Shown here: positions 43,893-55,123 of the stretch, in pieces | Layout of the letters: every line of letters starts with the position of its first letter | How positions within the stretch are numbered: position 1 is the first letter of the stretch | DNA from: Echria macrotheca | Lineage: Eukaryota; Ascomycota; Sordariomycetes; Sordariales; Schizotheciaceae | Length of the DNA: 64,000 nt | NCBI GenBank assembly: GCA_030411725.1 | Contig: MU839827.1 | Location: forward strand, 1,550,001-1,614,000 | Direction: 5' to 3' | The notes under the pieces: model-generated | Seen by the model: the letters and a program-made list of their open reading frames with translations, nothing else | Told to the model about the DNA's origin: nothing | Databases searched by the model: none | Program-made: the position numbers and the translations under genes

Positions 43893-45032
43893 TCATGACT
43901 TCCGGATCACTTGTGTCCCCTCGGCTGGCTCCAACACCTTCCAGCTGCACACAATATCCTGCCGCTTAAAGTGCTCCACAATCCGCTCGGCAATCTCGTC
44001 GAAATGTCCCGTCGCCAGCGCCAGAATCGTCGGCCCGGCCCCTGACAAACAAACCCCCAACAGCCCCGGCTGCGTGGCCGGCGTCATCGACTCGACAATC
44101 TCCGTCAGCCCGGGGATCAACGTCTGCCGGTACGGCTGGTGCAACTTGTCCTGCATGGCGAGATAAATAAGCTCCGGGTCGGGCGGCGACTGTCCCAGCG
44201 CCACGGGGAGGAGCGCTATTCTCTGGAGGTTGAACGTCTACCCCCCAAAAGTCAGCTTTCACCCCTTGTTTTCCAGAGTCCCGAAAAAAGAGACACATAC
44301 CACATCAGTCCTGGGATACAAAGAAGGCAAAACTTCCCTCGCCTTGGCCGTCGGCACCTCAAACTCGGGAATAATCGCAACCGCCTTAATCTCCTTCGCC
44401 CAGGGAAACTTGATATGATGCCCAATCCCCACCGGCGGCTCCGGCGGTCTGATGCCCGTATCAACACCCCCCTGCGGCGCCGGGAGGACCTCACTCAGCG
44501 GGATCTCGGTGCGCGCCACATCCTCGGGCGTCAACGGCTTCAGATACGTCCCCACAAACCCGCCAAACAGCGCAGCCCCCACATTGTCCGGATGCCGCTC
44601 AATCATCAGACAGAAATCAAACAGCCTCTCGGGCGTCAAGTGGTGCAGCCCCCCGACCTCCTTGCCGAGCAGGACACCGGCCACGACCGCCGCCCCCGAC
44701 GACCCCAGCCCGCGGCCCAGCGGGATCGGGTTGACGATGTGGACGTGCGTCTCGACGGGGAAAGAGCGCTGGTCGTGGCACCGCAGCACGTACAGCGCCA
44801 CCCTCGTCAGCAGGTTCACCTCGGGGTCGAGGCTGATATCGCCCGACCCTTCGCCTTGCCCTTCGTACGTCACCCGGCAGTTGAGCGGGTGTTCCGAGGA
44901 AGTCTTGGTCCGGTCGATGGTGACGTGCAGCTCGAGGTACATGGACAGCGCGAGCCCGATCACGTCGAAGCCCGGCCCGATGTTGGCGCTCGAGCAGGGC
45001 GTCTTGATGACGAAGGATTCGGTTGTTGCCAT
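43893..45032 (-). CDS. thr1: Homoserine kinase
   Basis: GHMP-family kinase that phosphorylates L-homoserine with ATP, the step committing aspartate-derived carbon to threonine (cytosolic). Two exons, 45032-44301 and 44237-43893, give 358 residues, the usual length. Motifs: substrate-side PCSSANIGPGFDVIGLAL near the start, the ATP loop PLGRGLGSSGAAVVAG near 105, FDFCLMIERHPDNVGAALFGG, and the third GHMP motif LLGVCLSGAGPTILAL near 305. The intron (44300-44238) is GT-AG with a GCTGAC branch. The ATG at 45032 (MATTESFVIKTP) is preferred on family grounds; an in-frame ATG six codons upstream (45050) is also possible. The gene is tandem with the 1817-residue protein gene downstream on the map. Confidence 0.95.
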
Positions 45033-46021
45033 TTTGTCTCTTTTTTTCATCAACGACAAGCAAGAAAAAAAGAAAAGAAAATCCGAGGTGGAACTGGGTG
45101 AGTGAAATGGTAAAGAAAGCTATGACGCGAAATTTTGTTGTTTCGCGGTGGCTCCCCACGCCCGATTGCGGAGGCGGGGCCGCTCCGGCCTTCGGTCGCT
45201 GAACGGGGCCACCGCCAGACTGCCCCAGCCACGGAAAACATCGGCGTAACCACCAAACCTCGAGATCATCTACTACGACAACTCGGTCCCGAACCAAGCA
45301 TTCACACATAACACTTGTAAGCACAGTACACACACTCCAGCATGCCCTTAATACGTTGTTATTACACCGTCGACCACCCGACTACCAAATATCTGCATGT
45401 AAATACCCAGCAAACGCACCGCTTTTCACCCCGGAATCAAAATATCTTCAAACACAGACACGCTTGCTGCAACGCTCCCTCGTGCTGGCCAGTGCACCTC
45501 GCTATAAGCTCCCTCCCAGCCACCAAACCCAATTAAACGACTAAATCTTCGCAAACGGCAGAGAGTTCATCCGTCATCATCGTCGTTATCAAAAAGCCGC
45601 AGGTACCCTCCTCCACCCCCACGTTCTGTCATCTCGCCTTGTCCTTCGAAAACCTGACCCCTAGGAAAATCGCTATATGCTTCGGGCATACCGATTATCC
45701 ACATCCTCCCTGCCTTAAAAAATGGTACCTCCGCAAAGTCTATATCATGGGACGAACATGTTGGCCAGATGAGCGGGACGCGCAGGTAATTCCCCATGCC
45801 AACAAGATTCGAAAACCTCGTCATCCACGCGGCAGATTCGGTCACACCTGCTACCTGCTTGCCTTCATCTGCTGTCCAATGTGTATTAAAATGGAGAATA
45901 TTTTTGCAGTAAATCATATTTGCTGTGCCGCAGGCCATCCAGCAGCCTGTCGGAAGGCGAGGCACGTACAACCCAACTGGTCGTCGAGGAGCATTGCCTC
46001 TAATGCTCTGAATTTTGGCGC
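45033..46021. other. Homoserine kinase upstream region
   Basis: About 1 kb carrying the homoserine kinase promoter and the 3' UTR of the large disordered-protein gene. No gene seen. I did not identify a convincing GCN4/CPC1 site (TGACTCA). Confidence 0.4.
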
Positions 46022-49000
46022 CTAAAAGGTATCGGTGTCTTGCGAGTTGATTGTACCAAATGTATCTGCAAGGGAAATCAGTAAATCACCCTGATACCGG
46101 ATCTAATACTACTGACCTCTCTTCCTTCTGGTCTCGCTGGTGTCTCGGCCATCCTCGCTAGCCGCGCTGCCCACGCTCTTGGGCGTCATGGGCCTCGGTC
46201 CGCTGGGGCGTCGGGACACTCCGAGCGCGCCGCTGAGGTTGCGGTTCTCAAGCCGAGGGCTGCCTCCATCCCGGCTGTGGCTGTTATAGCTGGCCGTCGG
46301 AACGCCGTGCGTCATGGTCCCGTAGCCACTCTCAACGCTGTGTTGCGGCAGAGGACTCTGCTTTTGGAGCTTGCTAATCCGCTTGTTCTGCGGAGTTGTG
46401 CCGCGAACCGGGCCTGGGCTCGATGAGTGATCAATAAGCTCCTTGGGTGGACGAGGCGGTCCGGCCGTGGCGGTGATATTAGCAGCCGCTGGGGATGATG
46501 TCCAGTGTTGCTGGTATTGATTGCCTGGTCCATAGCCTTCCCGGTTCTCCTGGCGAGCGTATTGATTGAGACTGGTCGATGATCCCGCCCAGTCAGCCGA
46601 CCTGGGGCTCGTCGGCGAATCAAATCCCATGGCTTGGGACTCGAGCGCAACCTTGTAGCGCTCAGTCTGTCCTTGACGCGGTTGAGGATGCTGCAGGTTG
46701 AGCGAGTTCCGGTGGGCCTTGTACTTTGGATCCTCCGGTGTCATGCTGACATAGCCTGGAGCGATAGGAGCTGGCGCATACAGGTCTTGCTGAAGGGGAG
46801 GTTCGGGGCTCCCTTCGTGGAGATCATAGCTCAGGTTCTGGTCGGAAAAACCAGTATGCAACTTGTCGCTCTGTACCTCGTGCGGATTCGAAAATTGGAA
46901 GTTCTCCGAGTAGTTGTCAATAGAACCCGAGCGCGAGTGAGCGCTCTGGAGCCTCCGCTCATCAGGGGAGGGGAAGGTGCCGTCCCCGTCCTCGTCGTTC
47001 TTATGCGACTGTCCGCTGCGGCGGAAGACTTGAGCGACGCTCGACGTCGTCGTTTCGGACCAGCGGGAGATCTTGGGGAACCAGCTTGACCTTGTCCCCG
47101 ACTTCTTTTTTCCTTCTGTCCGGGGAGTGTTCTCGTTGCTCACCGAAGTTTGCGTCTGTCCTGCCGCTTCCGGGGGCGTCGCCAGGGGGACCGAGCTGCC
47201 GCGATGGTCTTGAGCGGGGGTCATGAGCATGTCGTGTTTGCTATAATGGATGCTATCGTCTGCGTTCTCGTGGTACTCGTCCTCGTTGTCTTCGGGAACC
47301 GTGCTGATCCTGTGCGCCGATGTCCTTCGGTCGTACCCCGGCTTGATGGAAGCGCCGCGAGACTGGACGGAAAGGTGACCAGACTGCGACCCATGGCTTG
47401 CCGTCGATGTGCCGGCATTCCCTTCCGGCTCGTAGCCTCGGTCTTGCTCGTATTGGATCTCCGGTGAAATCTGATCGTAGAGATGTTCGTCCTGGTTGGA
47501 CCCGGGCACTGTGCCCGGTGCCGTCTGTGCTTTCAGGACGTCGACCTCGGTAAGAAGTTGCATGAGCATATCTTCGATTCTGCCTAGGTCATTCGTGCCC
47601 TTGGCACTGAGACCCTTGAGCGCGCGGCGGAAAATGCTCCTCTTCTTGGCATTAGCGTCGTCGGTGCCCGCCTGTGAGGGTGCCTGCAACGACCGAGCAC
47701 CACTACCGGGATAGGGGCGAGGGCCGTTGATGGCTCGCTGGACCGTCTTCTCGGTATTTTCCTTGACCTCCGTAATGATCACATCCTCTGTATCCGCGAG
47801 CATCTTCTTGATATCCTCAAAGTTGTTGCGCATCTCCGTTGCCGTCCGAACAAGTGTGACGAGGATCTCGGTATCCCGGGCGGAGCGCTGGGCATCCCGA
47901 ACCATCAACTGCCACAGGTTAGTTTATTTTATGCCAGAACAACACGAGGTACTCACATGTTGCATCAACGCAATGATATCCTTCGACTCGATACGCTCAA
48001 TACCAGCACCGGTCGCGGCGTCGTAGAGCGGGGAGGCCATCCCCTGGGACATGCCGCTAAGGTGGCGGGCATGCTTGGGAGTGTAAAAGGGATCATCAAC
48101 ATTGCCGCCCGTATGAGGCTGGAGCGCGAAACCCACACCCTTTGCCTTGCCGTGCTGCATATCCGGCGACTTGTTCGGGCCTTGAGATGCGTATCCCTCA
48201 TCCTTATGGCCGATAGGAGAGTGAGAGTATTCGGCGCCATAGTCGGGGTTCGCATAATCTGACGGTCCCAGCAAGTTGTCGTTGAGGCCTGGGAGGTTGA
48301 CGATGGGGCTCGCACCCTCGTAAGGATTCGTCAAAAGGGTATCTCGCTTCCGGTCGTCCGATGTGCGATGCCACTCGTCTTCTTGCTCCTGGCTGGGTTG
48401 ACGACTATGGTGTTGTGCTGCTGCCATAGCAGCAGCACCGGCAGCTACGGCGGCTACACCCTCCGAAATCCCCAGACCGTGTCCGCTGCCCTTCTGACGT
48501 GTATCAGGGCTGGCGTGAGCACCATCCAGCTGATCATAATGCACATCAGCATCATCATCATGATAGTTCTGGGCCAGCTGTCTGGGCGTGGCATCGCCAT
48601 GCCATTGTTCGTCATGGTGGTCTCCTTCATGGCCGTCAAGCATGGACGGGTTGGTGATCAGGTCATCATCCTGCCAGTGGCCCATGTCGGGCAGAGGATC
48701 GTTGGGATCCGGCAAGCTGGTGAACCCCATCTTGGGCGGCTCCTGTTGACCGGACAGTCGTTCGACACTCTGATGACCAACCATTCCAGGACGCGGCCCG
48801 TTCTTGGTACGTTCCTTAAACGACCTGTTGCGCTGAACCCCAACCTCGTAGGTATCGTCAAGGACTTGCTGCTTGCCTTTACCGCTTTGGGCTTTTAGCA
48901 CTGCGGCAGCAGCGCCAACGGCGGCGCTGGTGATGGCTTCTTCTGACGCCGTGGGCGACTGCCGATACGCAGCCCGTGGAATCTTGCGGCCGTACTCGTC

Positions 49001-51574
49001 GACATCATATTCGACGAACTCGTGTGACTGGTGGGTTGAAGCAGGGGAATCAGCCCGAATATCCGCATACTCGCGGTTGCTTGCAATTGAACGCTTCGTC
49101 GGTGTATCGTGCCGCGAGCGTTCTTCTTCGAGGGTAGCCATCGATTCTCTGCCATTATGTGGTGCGTTTCCAACGGCGCTGGAGTCTCCGGTCATTACAG
49201 AGCCATCTAGCATGGATCCATCGACCAAAGAGGCAACGTTGGACTCGATGCCAACGGGATGGACGAAGTCCGGATTCAATGCCACTGCGCGGACCGCTTG
49301 ACCAGATGTGACGCGATCAAGTTCGCTGTCAGTTGCGCTCATGGCGACCCCTTGATCGATGCCCGAGCTCCTCAGGCTGCGATCGTCGTCGGCAAACTCG
49401 CGACCCATAATGTTGCTCGGGATCGAGTTCGGGGATCGGAGGGATCGTTCGAGGTGTGGGGATTTCCCCGGTGATTCGGGAGAGTCGCCAGTGTTTTGGG
49501 TTATCCTCGAGTCTCGGTTTGGTGCCTCGCTCCCACCTTCTGTGTAGCCGCTGACACTTGGTATTGGGCTGAGGCCGCGACGTTCAGGCCGATACGGCAC
49601 ATAGTTCAGGGGTGGTGGAACATCTTGGGTGCTGTAATAATCGTATCCGCTCGGCTGAGCATATCCGTGGTCCTGGTCCTCGTAGTCATCCTCATCGTCA
49701 TAGTCTGGGTCGTTCATCTGGACTCGGTTGGCGTACTCGTTGGACTCGAATTCGCCGGCGCCAGACGTCCGTTGACGGGGAAGTGCCTTGAGATCTCCAT
49801 GTGAGACGTTGGCATGTTGGGCGCCCAAGGCTTGCAAAGTGGCAGTTGTGCGGGTCGGCGTTGGGCTAGACTCTGGCGAGAGCTGATTTCGGTCAAGTTC
49901 GCGACCTGGTGTAAGCTCCTCGCTCGCTGAATGCGGTCGGTCGCTATCGGCAGAGAGGATGGACGTGCGAGTCAGTTCGGATGGGTTGATGTCGCTCATG
50001 AGCGGCAGAGGGATAGGCGCTGCCGGGGCTAGAAGCTCCGAGTCCTCGTCTTCGGGCTCGGGGAGCGTCTCGGAAGCGCGGCTGCGCATCTCAGCTCTCC
50101 TCCGTCTCCTTGAACGCTTGTCATCAGATGGAGACTTCAGCGCCTCGTGTGCAGCAAGGACTGCGGCTCCGACGCCGGCGCCAATGGCCGCGGCTTTCAG
50201 ACGGTCAGTGCTGCGCATTGGGGTGTCGTCGATGAGGTGGTCGTCGGTCGTCTCGTGACTAACTGCGCTCTGAGAAGGACTATCGTCAAAATCGTTGCGA
50301 GCTTCTCTGTCCCGCCTTTCTCTGCTCTTCAAGCTGTCACGGGGAGTGGCGTTGTTCTTGTCCGTCCCAGATGACCGCCGGCGATCGCTGGCATAGTCAT
50401 CCCGAGAAACAGTCGTTGCACTCGATGTTGAGCCCCTTCGGTCTTTGTGCTTGCTCTGCTCTCGCTTGAGGGCGTTGAGCTCGGGCAAGATGAGACGGCG
50501 AATAGCATCTTCTACCGTCTCCAACAGCTTCGGATTGTTGATCGAAGATGCCTTGGAGGTTGTCGAGCGGATCGAGTGCTGATCCATCGATCGGTGGCTC
50601 GGCGACAGGGCAGACGACAAAACGCTCGAATCCGCCGCTGAAACAACAGATTCTGAGTGCCCCTTGCTCGTCTTTCTACGGGGTGATTTCGACCTTTCAA
50701 CATACTTCTCCTCCTTGGAGAGGCTGCTGGTCCGGCTCTTGCTGGACTTACTCTTGCGGTCCTTCTCCTTATCCCGCGTCTTGGACACCACGACTCTGTC
50801 CTTTTCGCGAATCTCGCCACGGCTCTTGCTTCCCGAAACGTGGTCGCCACCCACCGAGGAACTCCTGCTTTTCCCGCTCTTGATTTCCGACATGCCAAGA
50901 GAAGTTGTCGGACCGGATCCGTCGAGAAAACTGTCGGTCGGGATGGCTGAGATCTCGCTATTCGAAGGTAGCATATAACTACTCTTGCTGCCGTCTGCAG
51001 CAGGGATTAGCGGACTGGCTGGACGCCGCCTGCGGTTGCCGCCTCGGTCAATCTCGATGTCGATTGGGTTCCGGCTAACGTTGCTCTCCTCCGTGGCCGA
51101 AGCGTAGGAACTTGCGTCCTCAATGTCGCCAGCGAGCGTCGAGACGGCCTCTCCCTCACTACGACCAGCCGATCTCCGGCTGCTGCTAGCTTTTCTTGAT
51201 TTTGTCTGCGTGATCTCGATGCGGTCCGACCCGCTCTTTGACTTATGCTTGCCGCTAGGCGTCAAGCGGACGCGCACACTGGGTTTGCGCTGCTCTCCGG
51301 AACTTGTCGTACTTCCTTTGCCGCCCTCGAAATACTCTATGAGAAGTGACGTCTGCGACCTGCTCGCCCGGTGGCCCGCCTTGATCGTGACCGGTGTGCC
51401 GTCCTCGGGAAGCGAGTAGGAAGACTTTTCGTCGACCGGCCGCGACACATCGGTTCCTAGGTCGGTTCCGAGATCGGTTCCCAGGTCGGTCGGGGCCGCG
51501 GTTAGGATGGTCGACTCGGTCTCAGTGGGCGCGGGGAGCGGCGGGGCTGATCTTTTCTTGCCCTCAGCACCCAT
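46022..51574 (-). CDS. 1817-residue low-complexity fungal protein, function unknown
   Basis: Three exons, 51574-47957, 47908-46117 and 46065-46022, join in frame. Most of the protein is disordered and Ser/Arg/Asp-rich, with many SR-like and acidic runs. Three Ala/Gly-rich hydrophobic segments stand out: IGAGVGAAVLAAHEAL (near 490), ITSAAVGAAAAVLKA (near 950) and ISEGVAAVAAGAAAMAAA (near 1090). The only strongly ordered region straddles the first splice junction (about 1195-1330): IESKDIIALMQHLMVRDAQRS, then TEMRNNFEDIKKMLADTED, a predicted helix pair. The end TFGTINSQDTDTF is contributed by the 44-nt last exon. An N-terminal repeat of GTDL units sits near residue 30. The start is the first ATG in frame. 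I cannot name the family; a scaffold or septum/cortex role would be a guess. Confidence 0.75.
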
Positions 51575-53665
51575 CGTGGTGCCGGGAGGGCGGGCGATTC
51601 GGGTTGTCAATCGCCAAAAGTCACCCTCGGTGTTGATGCCCGAAGACGTCCCGTGGTGGCCGTCGATTCCCGGGGGCTAGGCACGGCGGAAAGGAGAAGG
51701 TGGTGAGAGGGAGGCGAAGAAAGACGAGGCGGTGCGAACGGCCAACAAAAGTTGCCAAATTTCGTCAGGGAGACATTGGGTGCGGGACAAACTGCAGAAG
51801 AGTGTGAGCGACGGCCCGTCTCATAGGCAGGCTCCAACGTGCGTGCAACAGCAATGGAGGGGAGCAACGCCTGGGAGCTGCAAGAGCTGGAGAAGAGTGT
51901 GATGACAGAGGCTTACTGGCAGCGGGCGCACAAAACAATGGTCGGCAAGACGTCTTGCAAAAATGCAAGAGGCGGCGCAGGATCCAGCGTTGAAGCAGCA
52001 ACCGAGTGGCCGGCAGCGGGGATTGCGGACAGTTCAGGCCCAATCCACAATCCAACCGGCGGCGGCTGCAGCAGCAGGCACAAGCAGCAGAAGCAGGACA
52101 GGACGACGTGCGTGTGTCTCGTGCAGGGCGGCGACGATCGAGACGAACAGATGCGCCGAGGACGACGGGGCGGTCGAGGTGGCCGACGGCGGTGCAAGGC
52201 TCGCGCAGCAGAACCAATGCACGGCGACGGAGTCCGCAGCACCGAGAGGGCCTCTCGGTTCTCTCGAGACCGGCGGGGGGCCTATGGGAGCCTTTGTTAT
52301 TGCCCACGAGCGGCTGGCTTTGCTCGATGCGTTGGCGGTGCTTGACGGCGACCGGCCAATTGGGGTCGGATGCTGGGGGTTGAGCTGCAGCGAGGTGCAG
52401 AGTGGAACGGTGGGATGGACGACGAAAAAAAAGAAGGCTCGGAAGGCCACAAACGGCGCTGTGTGAGGCCCCCAAATGCCCAAATTCAGCTATCTTCTGG
52501 CGCCCGCTGGGAATCGAAATCGCGTCGAGACGGGGAAGAATAGCACGGAGCTCTGCGACGTGCACTCTCGGGTCGCGATGCACGGCGGCGACAACAGGAG
52601 CGGAGAGCGGTGATGAACAGAAACATGGAAATCCGGGCGGCCAGCTCAGTTGTGGAGTCGGGCGGGCAGTTTGTTGACATTGAGGCCTCGCCAAGAAAAA
52701 CGGAGCAAGCCTGGTCACTTGGTGCCCTGAGCACCTGCCCAGTCCGGGGTCCTCCAGCTTGGCTGGACGACCGCCCACGCCGCCCAGCGAGGATCACTTC
52801 GACCCACCAGATTGGCAAAGTGCCACTGTCACTCAATAGTGTACCTACTCTAGGTACTAGTAGGTAGGCAGTCCCCGAAGACGGCTCTGATTCTTCACCA
52901 ACACACTGGTTGGCCAGTAATCATCACTCTGCCGCTGTCGTTTCATGGGCACGTTCCGCGTCAGCCGCTTTTCAGCCCAATTCCCAACTTCGCGGATTCG
53001 ACGTCGTTTGCTCCAGGAATGCAGTGTGCGGAGTAACCCGTACCCTTCGTCCAACTCATGAGACATCACCCACCACGGCTTTTCCCGATATGAGACAGCA
53101 GTAATAGTATACATGGCATCATTATTCAGGTCTGCCGGATAGACTCTATGTCTTGATCTTGGAATACTCGAAAAACGTGGAATGTGTGGAACCCGATAAC
53201 GAGTGAACACCTAACCATTCTCGCCACCCAGTTTGGGGATGCGAGTGCACAAGTGCCAAGCTGTGCCACCAACCTGCCGTGCAGAACGGCAGATAAAAAA
53301 GCCGGCCAGGATTTCGTCCCCAATCAGCGTGCTGCGTTTCCACAGAAAAATTCGGTGAGCGGCCTAGGGCTGAGTTGCGTTTGGTGTTGAAATCAGGTGA
53401 CCGACACAAAAGGCTGTCAGTGAGAACAAATGGACTGGTTTACCGATCTACCGGTTTCCTCAATAACTGTACTATCGCTATGGTACAAGAGAGCAGAAAA
53501 ACACCGGGAAAAGCCGAGAGAAAAACAATAAGATAATGTCTTTCTAGAATGAGTGAGAAGAAGAAGAAGAAGAAGAAGAAGACGAAAAGCTTCAGACCGT
53601 CAACGGCCCGTCCATGGCGAACAACAGCCACCCCCAGACCACCTTCGCCCCAGCGGAGTCGATCC
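51575..53665. other. Intergenic region upstream of the large protein gene
   Basis: About 2.1 kb. Open frames of up to 337 codons on the minus strand are Cys/Arg/Ser-rich with no conserved motif, mirror frames on the plus strand, and look fortuitous. An AAG microsatellite lies at 53557-53580. TAGGTA-like tracts occur near 52850. Confidence 0.4.
53557..53580. repeat. (GAA)8 microsatellite
   Basis: Eight consecutive GAA units just beyond the 3' end of the IFRD gene. Confidence 0.85.
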
Positions 53666-55123
53666 CTACGACTTTCTTTCCACACCAGTAGGGACGACTC
53701 TAACTCTGGCGGTTTTAAGCATATCCCGCACGGCGGGATTCTCCACAGAATGTGTGGCCAGGCCGCCACCGAACACCATTCTCAGAATCGCGACCCGGAC
53801 GTGAAGGACCCATGTGTCAATCTGCCGGATCTGGTTCCCGACACGCAGTGTCTCCCTGTAGCCGAATTCCAATAGTTCCCCCTCTTGGAGATGCGATCGG
53901 TCGGTTGCGTTGCCCGCATCAAGGTTCCATCCCGCTGTAGAGTAGCCAGGACCAACACCACGCTCCAGCGAGGTGATGATGCTGTTGAAATCGGATCGCA
54001 GCTCCTTGCGCGTCTTTTTCGACACCGATTTCGAAGAGTCTCGCACGATTTCACCCATGCGCGTCATGACCTTGTGCATGCTGTGCTGGAAATCCGGCTT
54101 GTCGCCAGTCTCCTCCTCCTGCTCTCTTCCGGCTTCGAAGAGGAAAGCGATGTTGGTGCCGGCGCTGCTTTGAACATCGGCCTCGGTACTGTCCAGCTGC
54201 TCGATGAAAGCGTCCATGGCTTGCTCGCCCCTGTCAGCCATGTCGTCGAGAAAGCTTGCCACGAAACCCCATGCTCGAAGGGCGGCGGTCACGACCGCAA
54301 CGCTGTCGCTAGCGTTCACACAATCACCATCGGTCTCGACAATCTCAACAAGAAATTCGAGCAGCTCTTCCGCATCACCGTCGCCACCTCCTCCGTATCT
54401 CGCAGCTATCATTAGCGCGTAAATCGCTGCCGCCTTCACATCTTCCTCTTCAGCGTCCTGGCAGAGCTTTTTGAGCCCCGAGAACAGGTACTCAAAATGC
54501 TTGTCCGACGGACAAGTGAGAAGTGTCACCATGAGAGCCTTCAGTGCTAGTAGTCGCTCGTCTTCGCTAGCGCCCTCTCTAGCACTCCGGAGAAGAGCCG
54601 GAATGACGTCCGAGGACGACCGACCAATCTGATTTTCGGCAAAATGGTGACGCACAAGGTGTAGATAGCTCGCGAGCGTTTCCTCCCGCTCCTGCATGTT
54701 TCTTTTCCGGTCCAGGAGTTCGCTGATCCGCTGAAGAAGATGGCTTGCCCACGTGCTAGCCGGATCGTCAACGTCGTCGCCTGAGCCCGAGTACTCGCTC
54801 ATCGTCATGTCGTCTTCCGAATCGCTGCCCGCCTCATCTTCCGTAGCATATCGACTGACGGGTCGAGAGCTATACCGAAACCGCTGTCGAGAGCTGGGTC
54901 GCGAGCCGGGTCGAGAACTAGGCTGAGAGCTGGGTTGAGACCTGCGTTGAGGGCTGATTTGAGAGCTGGGTCGAGAACTCGCCCGGGAGCCGGGTTGGGA
55001 GTTGTTCGGCGATTCATCTGGCGAGAGGGTGGCGGTGGATCGGGGGGCCTGTGGTTTGGAGCGAGCCTTTCGAGAAACCGTCTTCCGGCTCTCTCCGAGC
55101 GCTTTCTTGCGAAGATCGTGCAT
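53666..55123 (-). CDS. IFRD-family (interferon-related developmental regulator) protein
   Basis: A single exon of 485 residues. The N-terminus MHDLRKKALGESRKTVSRK is the conserved start of fungal IFRD proteins, which fixes the start codon at 55123. A Ser/Arg/Pro linker with short SRPSSQ-like repeats runs to about residue 80. The IFRD N-domain, a helical repeat fold, follows: ASTWASHLLQRISELLDRKRN, LLALKALMVTLLTCPSDKHFEYLFSGLKKL, ALRAWGFVASFLDD, and DSTEADVQSSAGTNIAFLFE. The C-terminal segment has FGYRETLRVGNQIRQIDTWVLHVRVAILR, matching the family's C-domain. Animal IFRD1/2 associate with HDAC complexes and ribosomes; the fungal role is not established. Confidence 0.88.
   Translation of the reverse strand: MHDLRKKALGESRKTVSRKARSKPQAPRSTATLSPDESPNNSQPGSRASSRPSSQISPQRRSQPSSQPSSRPGSRPSSRQRFRYSSRPVSRYATEDEAGSDSEDDMTMSEYSGSGDDVDDPASTWASHLLQRISELLDRKRNMQEREETLASYLHLVRHHFAENQIGRSSSDVIPALLRSAREGASEDERLLALKALMVTLLTCPSDKHFEYLFSGLKKLCQDAEEEDVKAAAIYALMIAARYGGGGDGDAEELLEFLVEIVETDGDCVNASDSVAVVTAALRAWGFVASFLDDMADRGEQAMDAFIEQLDSTEADVQSSAGTNIAFLFEAGREQEEETGDKPDFQHSMHKVMTRMGEIVRDSSKSVSKKTRKELRSDFNSIITSLERGVGPGYSTAGWNLDAGNATDRSHLQEGELLEFGYRETLRVGNQIRQIDTWVLHVRVAILRMVFGGGLATHSVENPAVRDMLKTARVRVVPTGVERKS

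Noticed and set aside
51765..52778. 337-codon minus-strand open frame
   Set aside because: Cys/Arg/Ser-rich with no motif, overlapped by equally long frames on the other strand, and no plausible splicing to conserved sequence.
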